A DNA stretch of 64,000 bases from Nilaparvata lugens (taxonomy: Eukaryota; Arthropoda; Insecta; Hemiptera; Delphacidae), in contig NC_052509.1 of NCBI RefSeq assembly GCF_014356525.2, forward strand, positions 34,212,584 to 34,276,583. Reading direction: 5' to 3'. The notes under the pieces were generated by a model, which worked only from the letters and a program-made list of their open reading frames with translations, was not told the DNA's origin and made no database searches. Within the stretch, counting starts at the first letter, position 1, and each line of letters begins with the position of its first letter. The position numbers and the translations under genes were made by a program. This document shows positions 9,797 to 22,104 of the stretch, in pieces.

Positions 9797-11522
9797 GGCC
9801 TCTTTCACACGATAGGAGACGTGCAACTTGAACACTGAACAGTGTTCTCGTTTTTTTGTCGAAGTACATTGAGTCAAATCGTGTCTTCCACATGGTGACT
9901 CCTATCCAGGAACCTCATTTTGTCACGTCTTTTCCCCTCGAGGCAAGCAGAGGCAAGATCTAACAACTATGCCAACGTTTGGTCAAAGTATGACTCATCA
10001 CTTTTTTCTCAAAGTCTAACTTCCTTAAAAATATAGATAGAAGATTTCTGATTTCGAATTTGGATTCAGCGACCCCAAATTCTTTAAAGCGTAAGTCCCG
10101 TTTTCGAAAATATCCGAAAACATGGAAGTTATGGCTGTTTTTAATAAAGCTTTCTATTATCATATAATTATACGGTAAAAACGAACAGGTACTGTACTAT
10201 ACAGTACGTAAGTACTCTAGCTATTATAATACAACTTACACTGTATTCGTGTAGGAAATTTGGTAGGTTATTTATCTTGATTTCTGAAAATACCCCAAAA
10301 TAAGGGAGTAAGATAACTTTGAAAAACCAAAGTTTTCCTGCCGATTGAAGAAACATTAAAAATTAGTCTAAGACATATTATGTCTTAGAATAAAAACGTG
10401 TAACAAATATCAGATCACTATTCAAGCTATCAAGCTTTTCATAAATTTCATAAGTTTGTGTCGACGGTATATGACATAAAAGGCAAATGCTCGCGCTTGG
10501 TCCATAGTTCTACGACTGAGGAATGAGGATTTAGGTCAGCAACTAAAATCGACAAGCCATGATTGTCAATCTTACTCATGATACAAAGCTTTGTACTATG
10601 ATACATGGTTTTCATTCCGTATCATTCTTTAATAAAAATAAAACAAGATTCTGGTTTCAAAAGCATCAAAGTCGCCAGGCTGGTCTGAGCTATTCATGAC
10701 TTTTTTTCAGTATGCATTATCAACTCAGCAGTTCTAATACACAGACATCACTACTTGGAATGCCATGACATTTTCTATTCTCTCAATTCCTATTATTACC
10801 ATAGATCGATTCAGATCAGCACAATGTTTATACTGTATGTTCATAATAGATTTTTCTGATTGTAAAAAGAAATAGTCAATAATTGCTGGGAATTTAAAGT
10901 GATATTCAAAGATTTGAACCTGATAAATTGGATTGTTGAATGACAATTGAAATTCAGTGAATTTTACTGTACAACATTCCTTTTCCTCCTATTTTATTGG
11001 GTGATGAGTGGAGATGATTTATGATTTCATATTTGGATTCATCTTTTCATAGTTCAATTTTTTTTTGGAAAACTAGAATTTTTAAAAATTAAAAATGTTT
11101 ATGTATAAACTTCTCAGGTGTTCAAAAACTTCTTAAAACCTTTGCCTGTCCCTTTGTGAGGCAGGAGTATTATTATCTTAGTATGTACTATATAATCATA
11201 TGATAATGGAAAGCTATATTAAAAACAGCTATAACTCCCTTGTTTTCGGGTATTTTTGAAAATGGGACTTACGCTTTAAAGAATTTGAGGTCGCTGAATC
11301 CAAATCCGAAATCAGAAATCTTCTATCTATATTTTTAAGGAAGTTAGACTTTGAGAAAAAGTGATGAGTCATAGGTTTGAGCAAACGTCGGCATAGTTGT
11401 TGGATCTGTCGGCTTATTCGTAAGATCCCCATGTGAAAGTACAGGAGAGCTGCAAAATATGAAATATGATCTTCCGTAATATGATATTCCAGGAGCGAGG
11501 TCTCTGCCGTGTGAAACTGGCC
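9797..11522 (+). mobile_element. PIF/Harbinger-type non-autonomous element C (longest copy)
   Basis: This 1.73 kb copy has inverted ends, GGCCTCTTTCACACG at 9797 and CGTGTGAAACTGGCC at 11522, and a TTA on each side (9794-9796 and 11523-11525). Its left 512 bases pair with element A and its right 846 bases with element B, so C is the reference for the family. No frame resembles a transposase. Mobilisation would need a partner in trans. The superfamily call rests on TIR and TTA only. Confidence 0.75.
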
Positions 11523-11617
11523 TTACGGTAGTTTTCAGTTCTCACAATACAATTACTGATTCAGCACTTACCGAAGCAGCAATATCCGAACTCGGCTACA
11601 GTCATAGTTGCTGACAA

Positions 11618-11649
11618 CGCGCGCGCGCACGCACACACACACACACACT
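11618..11649. repeat. (CG)n-(CA)n microsatellite
   Basis: A CGCGCGCGC run passes into about ten CA dinucleotides. The alternating purine-pyrimidine pattern could adopt Z-DNA. Confidence 0.9.
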
Positions 11650-11755
11650 CACAATTCGGCAATGCCATTTTCACTGACACAACAGTTCGATGGTATACTT
11701 TTAGAATAATTACATGAATTTCACAAAACACGTCTACTCGCTTCGGCTTCTGAAA

Positions 11756-11905
11756 GCTGACTGATAGAAGGTTTATGATATGAAAATTCGATTGCACTAG
11801 GTCTCATTCCTGGGAAAACTCGCTGAAGGACTAGGATAACTCATCCTTGGCTGAAACAGCTGAGACTTTCGTCGTCTGTGGATATTGAAAAGCGAGCAAG
11901 TGATT
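11756..11905 (+). repeat. interspersed repeat R3, copy 1
   Basis: ATTCGATTGCACTAGGTCTC, then TCATTCCTGGGA and ACTCGCTGAAGGAC, recurs in direct orientation at 46905-47045. No coding content was seen, and I do not recognise the family. Confidence 0.75.
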
Positions 11906-11970
11906 CTGTGGAAAATCAAAATATCGCATCCCCGAAATTCATAAACTGACGTATGGCTGGCTTGTAAAAT

Positions 11971-12050
11971 ATAAACACGATCATTTTAGAGAATTGTGTT
12001 CTGTTTATCAATAAATTAAAATAACGAGCGAGGCTCGGTGCCCCGATATT
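11971..12050 (+). repeat. interspersed repeat R5, copy 1
   Basis: The stretch around AATTGTGTTCTGTTTAT and CGAGGCTCGGTGCCCCGATA occurs in inverse orientation at 62043-62125. It has no coding content. Confidence 0.75.
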
Positions 12051-12469
12051 GTTGTTTTTAAACCAGCTAAAATCATGTGTCAGCGCATAGAGGACTGTCT
12101 GTGTGCACCAATAAAAAGCCTCAGCTGATGTTGTGAATGAATGAATGGAAAAACTGTAGTAATTGCATGCAATGAATATCTTCAGCTGACTAAAAAGATA
12201 AATCACAACAAATTTCTGTCTTATGTACTTTCAATTTTATTTGTTATATCCTGAAAAAAGGACGAAAGAGCCAGTAAATTTGGTTGTCCAACGAACTTGA
12301 TGTGTAAAGAGGATCGAAGAATATGTGTTCACAATTTAAAGCTGATTGATCAATACTTTCTAAAGTTATTGCATTACATACAAACAAACCCACAGACGTA
12401 CAACGACTTTCAAAACAAAAGTAAGATCTCGCTAACGCTTGTTCAAAAACAGAATTACTTCTAAAACAG

Positions 12470-12615
12470 AATTTCAAGAGAAAATGAATGAGGAAAACCG
12501 CACATTGTTATCTCAAACAGTTTCAATGTTATTTAGATTCAAAGATACTAATAAATCGTACAAGAATGGAATACACGAGTGGCCTACATTAAAAATCTGA
12601 CAGATCAGAAGTTTT
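12470..12615 (+). repeat. fragment of fold-back family R4
   Basis: Sequence such as AAAAATCTGACAGATCA and ACTAATAAATCGTACAAGAA matches the inner part of the fold-back elements at 38041-38180 and 38730-38870. Only one arm is present. Confidence 0.65.
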
Positions 12616-13402
12616 GGATTAAATTTAACAAAATGGGAATCATATTCAGGTCGATAACTTGTTCAGAATCTGATATATCAACAATCTACGAAACCCTTGC
12701 GGAGTGAAATTTTGTAGGGGTACCTAGTCTACATTAGTGGTAACAAGAGGGATAGAAGAGGTGAGGACTTTTGCCAAAAAACCTGTATAAATTTATAGTT
12801 ATCGACGAGAGAAAAATAGGCCTTATCCGAATTTGTCCTCCCGAAAAACCATCATTGATAGACAATAACATAAACATTTAGATAGGCTAGTCTAGTAATT
12901 AAATCTTGAAAGAAATGAGAAAAAACTTGATTTCATCGTTTCAAGTAGATTCAATAATAGACCTACTTTTGAGAATTCCTGAAAGTAAATCTTTCTTTTA
13001 AAACCAGATCAGAATGCATCAGGCGGCCTAGAATGCCCACATCGTAACAGTATATTATCATCAAGGTAAAAACAATTATTGGGATTTGACGACCGGCTGG
13101 ATAATACACAAGGTCAAATCTGGTTCAACTTTTTGCTAAGGCCGACTGTATAACAAGTTATTCGGTATCTGAGCAGTTCTCTCAGCACTCAACACTGGCC
13201 AAGTGTTCCACAATCCGTTATTCCAACTTTAAAAGTTTAGCAAAAATGTGGCTTCGAAGGATTCTCAAGTTTGTATTGTGTGGCTGAATACTTTTTTCAC
13301 TGTCCCTTTAAAAGGTAAGAAGATTTGTTAAGCTTACTATCATACACATTAGTATGATACTATCATTGATCAGTGATGAAAATTAAATAATAGATAATAT
13401 AA
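12616..13402. other. no gene seen
   Basis: AT-rich sequence without recognisable protein homology. A possible splice donor (AAAAGGTAAGAAG, about 13311-13323) follows a short ATG frame, but nothing else supports an exon. Confidence 0.4.
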
Positions 13403-14340
13403 TTGAATAAGATGGCCGCCAAAATTTTCAGAGTTTTGCTATATCGATTGTATTTCAATAACCGTTGAAGATATTTAACCATTTTTGAGACGAAAATATT
13501 TCCAAAATCCTCCTCTACAATTTTTGTTCTACAAAATATTCCTCTAAATCACGCATATTTTTTTAGTTATAACCTTCAAAAGCCCAAAAAACTGTTTTTC
13601 TAAATTTGTTCAAATTTCATTCCATTATAACTTTTTTTTTGTGCAAGAGATACAGAGAAATTTTAAATCTATGGAATTTAGAGCTTTTTTCAACTTTAGA
13701 ACGATATTTCTTCATGCGCTGTACGTCAAAAAATAAGTTCTCCAGCGCCCTCCAAAGAAAACCCTGCATGATTTCTGGTGCGTTTTTCCATAAGCATGAG
13801 GTAACAAGCTAGAACTATAAAATCGATTTTTTCATGACTATTCTAAGATAGAGATTTACTAATGGTCTCAATCTCTTCGTTACAACAAGACAAATAAGAA
13901 TATTGATGATGGAAACAATGAAAATATTCACTCCATGATGATGGAAACAATGAAAATATTCGACATAATTGAAAAATACAAGATGGCGGTCATTATTGAC
14001 AGACATTTTTTATATCGCTTGTTATTCAGTTATTGTGAGAGATATCGGATTGGTTTTACCACCAAAGTGTTTAGAATTGACCAAACAATGATGTTCGAGA
14101 GAATTATATCATTTTGACCACTCTTTTCATTATTTAGTCAACTTCAAAAACTTAAAACATGTATTTTTCGGGGACAATATTTCACTTTTCACTCTGTATA
14201 TGTATTCGCAGTGGACAAACACTAGTATTATTTGCACAGTGTTGTAAAATATTTCCAAAGCTTCAAAATTGCATCTGGTTGTAGGCTGTAAGTCCATATT
14301 TTACTGCTGGAGCGACATCGGAAAAAGAGTAAAAATCTGG
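13403..14340 (+). repeat. unclassified repeat family R1, copy 1
   Basis: About 940 bases match, in reverse complement, 29500-30418. Shared landmarks include AAGATGGCCGCCAAAATTTT, CCCTGCATGATTTCTGGTGC and ATGTATTCGCAGTGGACAAA. The longest frames (about 60-70 codons) differ between copies and show no domain, so I see no coding capacity. It ends abruptly at about 14338 where copy 2 continues. A 33 bp internal duplication (GATGATGGAAACAATGAAAA, twice at 13905-13960) is special to this copy. Confidence 0.85.
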
Positions 14341-15309
14341 TGTGGCGCACTCACACAACTTTCCTTGCCGTTAAGAAAATTGATTACCTGACGCTAGTGT
14401 TCACGCACATCTCAAGTCTACTTATAAACAAAGATCTAAGCCAGCTGGTTACAGGACAATAACGCTGGAGACATACGAGGTCTGCTATCTCTTTATAGTG
14501 AATGATTTAATAGAATCAACAGTTTCCAACAGTTTGCAATCGAATAATCACATTTTCTCGAATTTCAAGCTTATTTTCGATTTTAGGTGAAAATGTTACA
14601 AAACATTAATTGTAGAGATTTTCATGCTAAATCTTTTACACTTGGAATAAATTGTATCTGAAGCCTGATAATTGGAGATCCAAAATCGAACTTTAAAAAG
14701 ATGGGGTGGAGCACCTGAAATTTTTACAGATATGGGACTTGTGGCAGTTGATAGAGCTTATCGATGACAATTTAAGGTATGAATTTGATCAAAATCGTTG
14801 GAGCCGTTTTCGAGAAAATCGTGAAAAACCCTGTTTTGACAACATTTTCTCCATTTTAGCCGCCATCTTGAATTGCATTTGATCGAAATTGTTCGTGTCG
14901 GATCCTTATAGTGTAAGGACCTTAACCCATTTGACCCCAAATAAATTTTTTCCTAAAATTCCTTGATATTTCTATGAATTCTAACTCATTTTGATGCATA
15001 TAATAAGACAATATCAATAAAAAATGAAAAATAATCCTCCATATTATTTTAAATAATTGATGTTCCCAATTGGGTATAGTGGGTGCAAGTGGGTAGGGGG
15101 TTTTGGAAAAATGAAACCTCATAATAAAATCCAAGAATTGAGTTTATTAAAATAATAAGATTAGCAATACATCAGAAAAATTATGAAAATTGATCATACT
15201 TATTTCTGAAATTGAAAAAGAATGATAATTCAACATTATATTGTGGTAAAATATTGTTTTAGTCTCACATTTTATCATGGAATGCATCAAAACAATGAGT
15301 GTGTATATG
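14341..15309. other. no gene seen; R1-like phrases
   Basis: Contains GCCGCCATCTTGAATTGCAT and GAGCCGTTTTCGAGAAAATC, phrases resembling R1 but not alignable over distance. There is no coding homology. The piggyBac 3' flank occupies the right end; no clean TTAA-bounded terminal repeat was found. Confidence 0.4.
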
Positions 15310-16938
15310 GCTATATTAGGTACACTTTTTGCACTTCATTCGGGCATTTTTTTGCAAAATGCACATCTGGTTTGTTTTTAGCCTCTTATTATTGAACAAT
15401 TACATGACAAGTCCCATCAAATCGAACATTTTCTGTCACTCGTGACTCAACAGGTGCAACAAGTTGTTGTTGTCTTCCAACGCGCAATCGCTGTGCATAT
15501 TTTTGAAAGTAGCTCAAACTTATTGTGCGGGTGAAGTTGAGGAGATCAAGCTGCTCTGGTTTGGTTTTTACATTCCAACGATACAGCTGCCAAGCATTGT
15601 TCTCTGGAATATTTAGTAGAAATGATAGAAGCTGCCAATACCATTTCTTACCTCGTATATTCACTCTCATTTTTGCAATTTTTTCGTCTATTCTGTCAAC
15701 TCCTCCCATGTAATTATTATAAAGAACCACTGATACTGGTTGATTCACAAATATGTGCTTTTTCAGTGCTTGACTAAAGCGCTTCACTTTAGACATCGGT
15801 GAAATACCCCCCTTTGTTGACCCCATGGTCACAACATTGTTATCCATATACCGAACAAGAGTTACACCCGAATTGGTATCTGTTATCATCTCACACGATC
15901 CTCTCTCTTTTTTTGCAAATCTGTGATTAGACAAATTATTGTTGTCACAAACATGTAAAAACTTCATTATTTGTGTGAATCGATTATGTGACATAGCATC
16001 AGAAATAGGCTTATTATTGGTATCAGGCTATTCTTCCCAATACATACGTAACCTTGGCACTTGACTGTATCCACTAGTTAGTAATATAGCAAGGAAAACA
16101 CGCATCTCAATTTTGAATTAGGCTGGCCACTTTGGAGGGCATATAAGTTGGTAAAATCACAAATCAAATCAAGAACTTCAACATCATAAAAAAGTTCAAA
16201 ATATTGTACAGGATCATTGCTCTCAAAATCCTGGAGCCATTCTGGAAGTTCAAACTCTATTTCAGGCACCAATTTTACATCTTTAGCTATCCAATCTCGC
16301 ACTTCAAGTTTTTTCTTTTTCAAAGAGTCATTAGAGTGAATTATTTTACTTGCCTGGCACTTTCTGTTTGATTTATGACTAATAATTTCGTTACTCTGAG
16401 TCTGAGAATTAGTATTACCACTGATTTCAACTGAAGAATCGGCCTGGTCCGGGATGGTTGCTGAGCTGGTGTTACTCACATTTTCACTAGTAGTCACAGC
16501 TATCACATCTTTTATTATTTCTCCATTCACGAGATGTTTTACAGTCGCTTCTGCTTCAGAAAGAAGAATGTTACGAGGGAGGTAGTCCGAATTATCATCA
16601 TCTTCTTCACCACTATCTTCATCAGATTGATCCCCAGTAGGTAGAATAGTTATGAAGCCGTCCAAGTAGTCATCATCTTCCATCAAAATACTCGCAATTT
16701 CATCCAAAGTCAATCTAGAACAAAGAAAAGTCAAGTTTAAAACCCCTACCCATTCGTGCCTGCTGCTTCCAAATGGGAACAATCATTTTGTGAATATAAT
16801 AACTTTTTTGTATTGAAGATACATAACTTATTGAACATTGATGAGAAAGGACAGTTTTTCTAGATGTGATATAATGACTTTCATAATAATATTTAATAAA
16901 TTTACATAAGATAGCACTCACCTTTCTTGTGAAGCCAT
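15310..16938 (-). pseudogene. piggyBac-family transposase pseudogene with intron
   Basis: A first exon ATGGCTTCACAAGAAAG (16938-16922) is followed by a GTGAGT donor. The acceptor TTCTAG joins exon 2 at 16714, reading MASQER-LTLDEIASILMEDDDY. Exon 2 has the acidic N-terminus and a WLQDFESNDPVQYFELFYD block ending TNLYALQ. The next recognisable part (15994-15389) begins SHNRFTQIMKFLHVCD and contains YNNYMGGVDRID, the third catalytic Asp motif, and KKWYWQLLSFLLN. The sequence bearing the first two catalytic Asp residues is deleted. After the stop at 15389 another frame encodes MKCKKC, a relic of the cysteine-rich C-terminal domain. Family assignment is strong; the enzyme is dead. Confidence 0.9.
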
Positions 16939-17157
16939 GGTGCTGTAAACATAACCTCCGGAAATCAATAATTGTAGTGCGAAAAGCTGATTTATGAAGT
17001 GAAAATTGTTTGCTATTACGTCAGGATGACCGACCTAACTCTTATTGACCAAAAGTAGAAACACATTATTCCCCCTCCATTTCCTACAGGTGATTAAAAA
17101 TTACCTGTTTTGGAATAGTGTATTTCAATGATCTTTTTCCGTACAAATTATTATAGG

Positions 17158-18120
17158 CTATCTAGGAATTGAATATACACTGAATGCTCTAAGATTATAT
17201 TGAGGTATAGGTGCAAATTGTCGGTAAGAATAATTATTTCTGTACATTAATACTAACTTATATAGATAGGATTTTTTTGGAGTGAGTGTGTGAAAAAATC
17301 GTTGAATTGTGAAATTTAATCGGTTAGATACGGACATTATACATTTGAGGGTTCTGAATTGGATACGCTCTACCCTGTCTAATAGGTAGTTTGCAGCACA
17401 TCCCCAAGCCTCGATGCCATACCTAATTAAGGATTCTGATAATGATTTATAAATTAGATAAAGACAATCTGGTGGTATATTTCTATGTAAAAAGAAGATT
17501 TGAGCACTGATTGCACGTAACTTTTTCGAAATATGATCCATATGTAATTCCCATTTTAGTTTATCATCCAAGATTACACCAAGGTAACCAAGGTAACGGG
17601 TGTTATTTGTAACTTTCAAAGGGGTACATGTGCAGGGATCACCATTATTCAAATAAAGACACTTACAATCATGATTTTTTATAACTGGGGGATTAAGAAC
17701 TTTAGTATGGGGTGTTTTGAAGTGTAGGACCACTGTCTTAGATTTATTAATAATCAAGTTCCTATCATGTGACCATCGAAGAATATTATTATAGTCATCT
17801 TGAATCAATTTTTCGGCCTATTTGTGTATTGGTTTGACTAAGGCTTTCTTTAATGGCTCTGGAAAAATGCCTTTTCTTATACTAAAATTAATCAGATTGG
17901 AAGTTGAATTACATATTTTTTCTTTTATCGTCTGCACATCGAGAACCCTTATATTATCAATACCAGGAGATTTGTTCAAGTTATTGATTATTTTCAAAAC
18001 ATCATCTGAGTTTGCTTTTTTAATATAAAGACTTTGATTTGTAGGAGTATGTATATTTTGCATTAGAATATGGGGGCATTTGTGTACAATATTGTTTACG
18101 TTCCTCCTGAATGATTCCGC
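17158..18120 (-). pseudogene. CR1/Jockey-like non-LTR RT fragment, palm deleted
   Basis: Minus frames 18063-17818 and 17808-17158 read as one decayed ORF2. The upstream part has the pre-palm block NNLNKSPGIDNI and FPEPLKKALVKPIHK. The downstream part has the post-palm region ILRWSHDRNLIINKSKT, YLGVILDDKLKWELH and YGIEAWG. Everything between, including RPISLL, the AFD motif and the YADD catalytic box, is missing at about 17815, so this is an internal deletion. Sequence further upstream (DELAESFRRN at about 18120) is cut by the 3' end of the next element. Confidence 0.8.
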
Positions 18121-18124
18121 TAAT

Positions 18125-18488
18125 TCATCACAGATATTTTCCTTACATATAGTTTACATAGTTTAAATACACACAAATACAAAATAAATAAAGAGTACAA
18201 AAGAATGTGTAGCTCGCAAGACTTTCGTCTGTTCGCGAGCATGAGTAAGAGAATATAAAGGTTGAGAAACGTAGAAAAGAAAAAATATTTATAAAATAGA
18301 ATATAATAAATGACTAAGAATAGCCTAATGGTAAAATAAATTTGAAATACAGAGTGAAATGAAGAACAGTTTTTTTTTACAATATAAGAGGGAAAACCTG
18401 AGAAAGAGAAGAAGCACAGTGAATGCACAAGTCAACTGGTGATGAGAAGAGGTGAGTGGAGAAACGTAAATTTAGAATTTGTTATAAG
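18125..18488 (-). other. 3' UTR of the non-LTR element at 18489-21456
   Basis: Non-coding sequence follows the ORF2 stop. On the minus strand it ends in a TTTATTTATTTTGTATTTGT region near 18180 and reaches the RT coding sequence of the fragment at 17158-18120, which it interrupts. That supports insertion of this element into, or next to, the older one. Confidence 0.5.
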
Positions 18489-20408
18489 CTACTGCCTTTG
18501 ATTACTGAAAACGTCAGGTGATGTTTTGATCCATGATAAGATTTCTTTTCTCTTATAGCAATTTTGATTGTCTGATATGAAGTCTTGTGGTATAATATTT
18601 ACTAGTTTGTCACATCTATACGGAAATTGCATTCTACATACTGTTAGATTAGTTTCAGGTAAGTCAGATCTCCTGTAAGTTTGGCGCGTGTTATATGGAG
18701 TAATTCGGGTATTGAAAAGATTTTTGTTTTTTAATAAATATGAAATTAAATTTTTCAAGTAGAGCTGTTTGATTGTAAGTATGTTAGATTCCTGGAAGAG
18801 AATTCTAGTAGGATACAGCCTTGGTTTGCTTAGTGCCACTTTTATTATATGTTTTTGAACATTGAAGATCTTGTTTATATGACATTCAGCAGTACCCCCC
18901 CATACCCTAATTCCATATTGCAACACAGATTGTGCGTAAGCAAAGTAGGCCATTCTAGTAATTTGTTGCATTTTCAACTGGCTCATTTTGTAAAATTTAT
19001 TTGTTAGATACTTGACCTTGTGACATAGAGATTGGATCTGGGAATCCCATCTCAGATGACGGTCAACAATTATTCCCAGGTATTTAACGGTTTTAGAGTC
19101 CTCTAGTTTAGGACAGTCACTATCATTCAAACCTATTTTATTACATTTGATATTATGAATTTTCAAGTTTATTCGGTTTACAGGTTGAGTAGCAGCATTT
19201 GGTGTGAAGGTCATGAATGAAGATTTTTTATGATTCAGAGTCAGGGTATGATAGTCAAGCCAGTTCTTGACCCTGGAAATACCCTTCTCAGCTGATATTT
19301 TAGTACTCTCCCAGTTATCACCCGAAAAAACTAAAGTGGTGTCGTCGGCAAATGAGATTGTTTGACCATTTTGCAAGTCGAGATTCAGGAGGTCATTAAT
19401 GTATAGTATGAATAAAATTGGTGAGAGTACAGTCCCCTGCGGTAAGCCGTAATCTAAAAGATTTTCAGTACTGGATTCATTTTCAATTGATAATATTTGA
19501 GAGCGACCTTCAAGGTAGCTTGTGAAAAGTTTCAGGGGCAAACCTCGAATTCCAATTCTATTGAGCTTTTCCAACAGTTTGGTGTGTGGGACAGTATCGA
19601 ATGCTTTTTTCAAGTCAATAAAAATTGCAATAGATTTTTTATTATTACTAAAATTTTCAGTTAAATTTTTTACTAATAACGAAATAGCGTCTTCTGTGTT
19701 TTTTCCTTCTTGAAATCCAAACTGGTTAGGGTGAATCACCTTTCTCACAACCATGTATTGTACTAGCCGCTTTTTAATAAGCTTTTCCATGATCTTTGAA
19801 AATCCACTTAGCAAGCTTATTGGGCGGTAGTTATTGGGATCGTCAACATCTCCCGATTTATGTAAAGGTATGACTTTAGCCACCTTGAACTCCTCCGGAA
19901 AGAAACCTTCTTCAAAGCATTTATTAATTATAATTTTTAAAGGTTTAGCAATATAGTGGGCAATGATTTTTAGACAGCTATTATTTATGTTATTAATTCC
20001 TGGTGCTGAGCTGGATTTGAGGTCTTTAATTGTTTTGATAATTTATTCCTCATTTGTCGGGAAAAGGAAAAAGGAATTTGGGAAACCTATTCGTGAAAAA
20101 CGGGAATTTTGACCAGTTGGAGGAGGGATGTTTTTATTTTCTTTATTCAGTTCTTCTGCGAGTACTCTCCCGATAGACAAAAAATGTTTATTTAAAATTT
20201 CAGGATCAATATCAGTCTTTGAATTTTTCTTTTCTACATCAAGTATTTCATTTATGGTATTCCATGTCTTCCTGGAGTTACCTCTACTTTGCTCCAATTT
20301 ATTTCTGTAATACCTAATCTTGGTTTCTTTCAGTAATTTGTTTAGGACGTTTCTATAGCATTGTTTCATTTCGTTATTATGTGGTTGCTTCTGTAGTTTT
20401 TTGTGCAT
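18489..20408 (-). pseudogene. non-LTR retrotransposon reverse transcriptase (CR1/Jockey superfamily), nearly intact
   Basis: A 464-codon frame (19883-18489) holds a complete RT. RPISLL is at residues 20-25, QFGFQ 54-58, FIDLKKAFD 88-96, GLPQGTVLSPILF 146-158, catalytic FADD 178-181, and YLGIIVDRHLRW from 268. The piece 20408-20043 supplies the upstream linker (RKTWNTINEIL, then a proline-rich end), separated from the RT by a frame break between 19884 and 20042. The enzyme would perform target-primed reverse transcription. This is the best-preserved RT in the window, with only one obvious break. Neighbours are the matching endonuclease upstream and the 3' UTR downstream. Confidence 0.9.
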
Positions 20409-20589
20409 TTTATTTCTGGTTTGAATAGCTCTTATTAGTCCGGTGGTGATCCAGTTCTTTAGTGGTTTATTTCTGTGTACGTGATGTCTTTATTTTGATA
20501 GTTGCATTTTCAATATGGGTTGAAAGTTTTTGTTCAAAAGAGTGTACTAGTGTATGGATGTTATTATTATTTATTACCTCCTTCCAATC

Positions 20590-21456
20590 TTAATTTTCAA
20601 GATTTGAAATTAATTTATTGAAAACAATTTTTTCAGTAATAGTGTTTGCTAAATTAGGCCTATCAGAACCACCGTCTGCGGTTTTAATATGGATACTGGT
20701 GCTGTAATGGTCAGTTATATCGGTCTTGAAAATAGCACCTATCAAATCTTCAGCTTTGAAGGAACTATTTTTGAAAAAGATATGATCAATGCACGATTCC
20801 GATTGATTTTGGACTCGAGTAGGTTTATTTATATAGGAGACGAAACCGTTTGAAGACAATATGTTGAAATAATCAATAGAAATAGCGGTAGTCTGTTTTA
20901 GATTGATATTGATATCACCAATTAGAATTATATTTTTATGTGCGAGCAGTCTTTCCAAAGTACTTTCCAAAGCATTCAAAAAAAGATTTGCTGATAGAGA
21001 GGGTGATCTGTATATTGCAATTAAATTGATCTCATTTTTAGTGATAGGATTTTTAATATTGAGTATCAATGAGTCTGATTCCATAATTTCAATGTTTAAT
21101 TTGTTAAAAGACAGTTCATTACTGATGAAAACACAGATACCATTCTTTCTATTTCTCTTACCTGGCTGATTTATTGACGAGTAACCATTCAAAACATAGT
21201 TGAAAGGCTCGTCTTCGCTCATCCACGTCTCAGACAATACTATAATATTAAATTTTAAGGAACAGTTTTCAATTGTGTAGGCGAATTCATCGAAATTCTT
21301 GTTTAGGCTTCGTATGTTCATGTGAAGAACACTCATTGAACTCCTCTCCACATCATTAACAAAATTAATTGGTAGGGGTGGAAGAATATTATCTAACTCA
21401 ATTGTATCGTAGCATTCCTGTGCAGCTTCATTGTCAAAATTATCAATTATAACCAT
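20590..21456 (-). pseudogene. apurinic-type endonuclease of the same non-LTR element
   Basis: A 289-codon frame with all endonuclease landmarks: MNIRSLNKNFDEF, VLSETWMSED, AIYRSPSLSA, LIGDININLK, SCIDHIFF and TDHYST near the end. In an active element it nicks target DNA to prime reverse transcription. The frame ends at 20590, and about 180 bases of frame-shifted sequence separate it from the linker at 20408, so ORF2 is split in two. ATG at 21456 is a plausible ORF2 start, with 29 residues of non-conserved leader. No ORF1 of this element is visible upstream. Confidence 0.9.
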
Positions 21457-22104
21457 GAAAGGTTATTAAAAATTTAATTCAAGATTAAAAAGGAAAGAGA
21501 AAAAATAGACAAGAGAAAGTAGAAAAGATATAAGCTACTAATTTCTTTGAAAAACTATGTGATAAAAGAAAAATTAACGTTAAATGAAAATTTGTTAGTT
21601 TTTAATTTTAAAAGTTACTTAAATTAGGTATAGAGAAGAAGTGGTATAGGCACATTCAAGCCATGCCTCAAACGAAATTTTATCAGGTAAACTTGATCAT
21701 CTTTCTGTACGGCATTTCTATATTTTGTTTACCTCGAAAAAGAAAGGATAATCCAGTCGACTGAGATAGTAGGCTACTATCGATGAACGAAAATAAAAAC
21801 AAGAATAAAAATAAAAACAAAGTGCTTAATGTAAGAGAGAGATACCGCCGTGAGCGAGAGGAGAAACTGCATCACTTCTGCTCTATTGCAAACTGTTACT
21901 ACGATAAGAACAGAAGTAGATGAAGGAATCTTGCTGTATTTTTGAAAGAGAACTGTAACTAGAGAAGTTGGTGATCAGGGTCGACAATGCTACCCGGACT
22001 AGGCACTCTAATGATAAGATTGCTTGGAAAGTTTTACCGAGGAACAAAATCATGAAAAGAACAAGAATCAAACATTGAATTGACAAGTAAGCCGTTGCAG
22101 CCTA
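21457..22104 (-). other. upstream flank or 5' UTR of the non-LTR element
   Basis: AT-rich sequence with no recognisable coding frame. It lies between the endonuclease start and what looks like the 3' end of the next element upstream. Confidence 0.4.

Noticed and set aside
9960..10356. Short frames repeated at 8291-8494 and 9960-10163
   Set aside because: They are identical because they lie in inverted copies of the same non-coding PIF-type element; the sense is not conserved by selection.
13300..13325. Possible first exon ending at a GTAAGAAG donor
   Set aside because: The preceding ATG frame ends in a stop before the donor and no promoter or partner exon is visible.
13606..14117. Frames of 60-70 codons shared in part between the two R1 copies
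   Set aside because: Frames are broken at different places in each copy and show no domain; similarity is explained by the DNA repeat.
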